A stretch of 64,000 nt of DNA from NCBI RefSeq assembly GCF_900177245.1, contig NZ_FXBM01000004.1:62001-126000 (forward strand), given 5' to 3'. Of this stretch, positions 61,628-64,000 are shown one piece after another. The position numbers and the translations under genes were made by a program. The stretch comes from Rathayibacter oskolensis. Its GTDB lineage: Bacteria; Actinomycetota; Actinomycetes; Actinomycetales; Microbacteriaceae. Numbering within the stretch: position 1 is the stretch's first letter; each line of letters begins with the position of its first letter. The notes below the pieces were generated by a model. That model searched no databases and had not been told where the DNA came from. It worked only from the letters and a program-made list of their open reading frames with translations.

Positions 61628-61724
61628 GGCTTCCTCACTGGCGCCCGTCGGGGGCGCCTCTGACTGGATCGAGCGCGGAGGGCTCGAGAGGGGATGGGAT
61701 CGCGGGAAGGGGTCGCGTGGCGGA

Positions 61725-63038
61725 TCACGGAGCGATGAGGCCGGCGACGGTCGGCAGCCAGAGCGAGAGCTGCGGGACGAACGTCACCACGAAGAGGCCG
61801 ATGCACAGCGCCCAGAAGAAGGGCCAGAGCCGGTTGATCACCGGCTCGATGCGGACGCCGGCGACACGGGCCGCGACGAAGAGGTTGTTGCCGATCGGCG
61901 GCGAGATGTTGCCGAGGCACATGTTGAACACCATCATCGCGCCGAAGTGGATCGGGCTGACCCCGAGCGCGGTGACGACCGGCAGGAAGATCGGCGTGAA
62001 GATGAGGATCGCCGGAGTCGGGTCCATGACGGTCCCCGCCAGCAGCAGGACCACCATGATCAGGATGAGGATCACGGTGACGTTGTCGGTCACGCCGAGC
62101 AGGCCCTCCGTGATCAGCTGGGGGATCCGCGCGTACGACAGCACCCACGCGAGGATGCTCGACACTCCGATCAGGAGCATGACGATCGCGGTCGTCTTCG
62201 ACGCGTCGAGCACGATCTTCGGCAGGGACTTCAGCGGCAGGGTGCGCTGCGCGAGGCCGAGGAGGAAGGAGTAGAGGACCGCGATGACCGCCGACTCCGT
62301 CGCCGTGAAGAAGCCGCTGAGGATGCCGCCGATCACGATGACGATCATGAGGAGCGCGGGCAAGGCCTTCAGGAGGATGACGAACCCCTGCCGCGCGGTC
62401 GGGCGGGCGGCGACGGGGAGGCCCTTGTTCTTCCGGGCGTAGAGGGCGACCATGACGGCGCAGATCGCGACCCAGAGCAGCCCGGGGCCGACGCCGGCGA
62501 GGAACAGTGCGGCGATCGAGGTGCTCGAGACGAGCGCGTAGACGATGAAGGTGTTGCTCGGCGGGATCAGCATGCCGGCGGGGGACGCGGCGGCGTTGAC
62601 CGCGGCGGAGAAGGCCGGGTCGTAGCCGTCCTTGCGCATGCGGGGCGAGAGCACGGTCCCGACCGCGGCAGCGGAGGCCACCGAGGCGCCGGAGACGGCT
62701 CCGAACATCGCGTTCGCGACGACGGTCGTCTGGGCGAGCGGGGCGGGCAGCCGCCCCGCGATCACGAGCGCCAGGTCGATCAGACGGGAGGCGATGCCGC
62801 CGGTGTTCATGAGTCCGCCGGCGAGGATGAAGAACGGGATCGAGAGCAGCGCGAACGAGTTGGTGCCCGCGAAGACCCGCTGCGCGGAGGTGAGCGCCGC
62901 CCCCTCCCACCCGAGCAGGACGACGATGGCGAGAGCCGAGGGCAGGCCCATGGCGACGGCCACGGGGAGCCCGAAGGTGATGCCGAGCGTGATGCCGCCG
63001 AGGAGGACGACGGTGGCGAGGACGGTGACGGAGTCCAT
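61725..63038 (-). CDS. dctM: TRAP transporter large permease
   Basis: Predicted 437 residues from ATG 63038. About twelve hydrophobic segments with family stretches [32 protein letters not shown], and [14 protein letters not shown]. It forms the Na+-driven channel with the small subunit encoded just upstream (5 bases away). Placed before manD, it likely imports hexuronates. Confidence 0.95.
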   Translation of the reverse strand: MDSVTVLATVVLLGGITLGITFGLPVAVAMGLPSALAIVVLLGWEGAALTSAQRVFAGTNSFALLSIPFFILAGGLMNTGGIASRLIDLALVIAGRLPAPLAQTTVVANAMFGAVSGASVASAAAVGTVLSPRMRKDGYDPAFSAAVNAAASPAGMLIPPSNTFIVYALVSSTSIAALFLAGVGPGLLWVAICAVMVALYARKNKGLPVAARPTARQGFVILLKALPALLMIVIVIGGILSGFFTATESAVIAVLYSFLLGLAQRTLPLKSLPKIVLDASKTTAIVMLLIGVSSILAWVLSYARIPQLITEGLLGVTDNVTVILILIMVVLLLAGTVMDPTPAILIFTPIFLPVVTALGVSPIHFGAMMVFNMCLGNISPPIGNNLFVAARVAGVRIEPVINRLWPFFWALCIGLFVVTFVPQLSLWLPTVAGLIAP

Positions 63039-63043
63039 GGCCC

Positions 63044-63634
63044 TCAGACCGCCTCTGTCGTGTCGTCGAGTGTCGGAGTCGGGGCCTCTTCGCCGCTGAG
63101 GATGCGGGCGAGGTGGATGAGCGAGTAGACGGTGATGAGGACTCCGGCGACGGGAAGGGCCAGATAGACCTGGCCGACGGTGAGGGGGAGGGTGGAGATC
63201 GCCTGGCCCCAGGCGTTCTCCGCGATCCGCGAGCCGCCCGCCACGAAGGTGAACAGGGCGAAGAAGACGATGAGGAGCTGGACCAGGACGGCGACGATCT
63301 TCTGCGCCGGTCGCGGGAACTTGTCCACGAGGATCTCGACGGCGATGTGTCCGCGCTCCGAGAAGACGAGCGCCGCGCCCAGCAGCGCCAGGACGACGAA
63401 GGTGTACAGGGCGGCCTCCTGCGTCCACGGTGCCGAGTTCTGCAGCACCTGGCGCGTGAAGACCTGCCAGCTCACGATCGCCACGAGGGCGACGAAGAGC
63501 ACGATGCAGACCACGCCGAGGACGCGGTCGAGGACCCGGCGCAGCCGGTCGAGGAACGCGATCGAGCGCCTCGCCGGCGGGCGCGGAGCCGATCCGCCCT
63601 CGGGGGCGCGGTCGGGTGGGGAGGTGTCGGACAT
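63044..63634 (-). CDS. dctQ: TRAP transporter small permease
   Basis: Predicted 196 residues from ATG 63634, behind AAGGA. Four hydrophobic segments; the family motif WTQEAALYTFVVLALLGAAL, then SERGHIAVEIL, lies in the middle. The N- and C-terminal tails are charged. It partners the large permease and the binding protein. Confidence 0.92.
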   Translation of the reverse strand: MSDTSPPDRAPEGGSAPRPPARRSIAFLDRLRRVLDRVLGVVCIVLFVALVAIVSWQVFTRQVLQNSAPWTQEAALYTFVVLALLGAALVFSERGHIAVEILVDKFPRPAQKIVAVLVQLLIVFFALFTFVAGGSRIAENAWGQAISTLPLTVGQVYLALPVAGVLITVYSLIHLARILSGEEAPTPTLDDTTEAV

Positions 63635-63728
63635 GTCGTCGTCCTTCTCGGGGAGGTTCGTGCCGCGGTGGTGGCGGTGGGACAGGAGCGGGAGGAGGCG
63701 ACCGCGGCGAGGCGGTCGCCTCCCTCGG

Positions 63729-64000
63729 TCACTCGGCGGCGGCGCGAGCGGCGTCGAAGAGCTCGGTCTGCCGCTCGTCGGTGATGAACTCGTCCAGGAG
63801 CGGGGAGATGGCGTCGGCGAACGCCTCGCTGTCCACCTCGGTGAACGTCGCTCCCGCGGCCGTCGCGTCGGTGATCGCCGACTCGGTCGCCTCGTTCCAG
63901 AGCTCGGTGTGCTGCTGCCAGGTCTCGCCCCAGGCCTCCGTGAACGCGGCGGCGTCCTCCTCGGACATCTCGTCGAGGACGCCGGCGTTGCCGATGAGGT
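63729..64000 (-). CDS. dctP: TRAP transporter substrate-binding protein (C-terminal part)
   Basis: The last 90 residues are visible, ending in TELFDAARAAAE. The 5' part lies beyond the right edge. Helical, acidic composition and position directly before dctQ fit the DctP periplasmic binding protein that delivers a carboxylate sugar to the transporter. Confidence 0.82.
   Translation of the reverse strand, partial: LIGNAGVLDEMSEEDAAAFTEAWGETWQQHTELWNEATESAITDATAAGATFTEVDSEAFADAISPLLDEFITDERQTELFDAARAAAE

Overview
The window is high-GC DNA with third-position G/C bias, frequent GTG starts and GTGA/ATGA stop-start overlaps. Several gene types are typical of Microbacteriaceae: a DUF7882-type small protein, cell-wall-binding repeat 2 protein, Ig-like repeat exoproteins, a DUF2231-Rieske protein and many LacI regulators. 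I infer an actinobacterium of that family, perhaps close to Rathayibacter or Curtobacterium. No rRNA, tRNA, CRISPR, integrase or transposase gene was seen.

Layout. 1-2.9 kb: a lacI-type gene (cut by the window edge) diverges from an MFS exporter and a HAD phosphatase, with an operator-like palindrome between them. 3.1-7.2 kb: an alpha/beta hydrolase with a hydrophobic C-terminal region, a PD-(D/E)XK nuclease-like protein and an NAD-dependent epimerase. 7.6-11.8 kb: a large secreted protein with seven near-identical 279-bp Ig-like repeats. 11.8-12.7 kb: gene remnants, including a decayed copy of the 5' end of the ABC permease found 2.5 kb downstream. 12.7-14.1 kb: a cell-wall-binding protein. 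14.5-21.6 kb: a tightly overlapping operon of two FtsX-like permeases and two ATPases. 21.6-29.0 kb: a GNAT remnant, small family-specific proteins, a Rieske membrane protein, a glycosyltransferase with a six-hairpin glycosidase-like partner, LtrA, and an ICMT-like protein.

29.3-39.9 kb is a co-directional catabolic locus: carbon-nitrogen hydrolase, sugar-type ABC importer (binding protein, ATPase, permease), LacI, aldo/keto reductase, GMC oxidoreductase, gluconate-dehydrogenase-subunit-3-like protein, and a second closely related LacI. The second LacI is preceded by what looks like a leaderless 17-codon upstream ORF inside a stem-loop. 39.9-43.9 kb holds a VOC protein, an acyltransferase, an MFS exporter and an SDR oxidoreductase; the SDR gene is flanked by two copies of one palindromic element.

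44.0-57.4 kb is largely cell-surface material: a subtilisin-like protease with nine Ig-like repeats, a six-repeat secreted protein sharing a recently homogenised tract with it, and a secreted protein whose LPxTG-TM-Arg sorting-signal-like segment sits at the N-terminus, ahead of a signal peptide. Also here are PPK2, an atypical glucose-6-phosphate dehydrogenase, a TrmB/LuxR-like regulator and small unknown proteins. 57.6-64.0 kb (minus strand) is a hexuronate operon: TRAP transporter (DctP partial, DctQ, DctM), ManD-type dehydratase, UxaC isomerase and a fructuronate reductase-type dehydrogenase. It would import glucuronate-like acids and convert them towards 2-keto-3-deoxygluconate.
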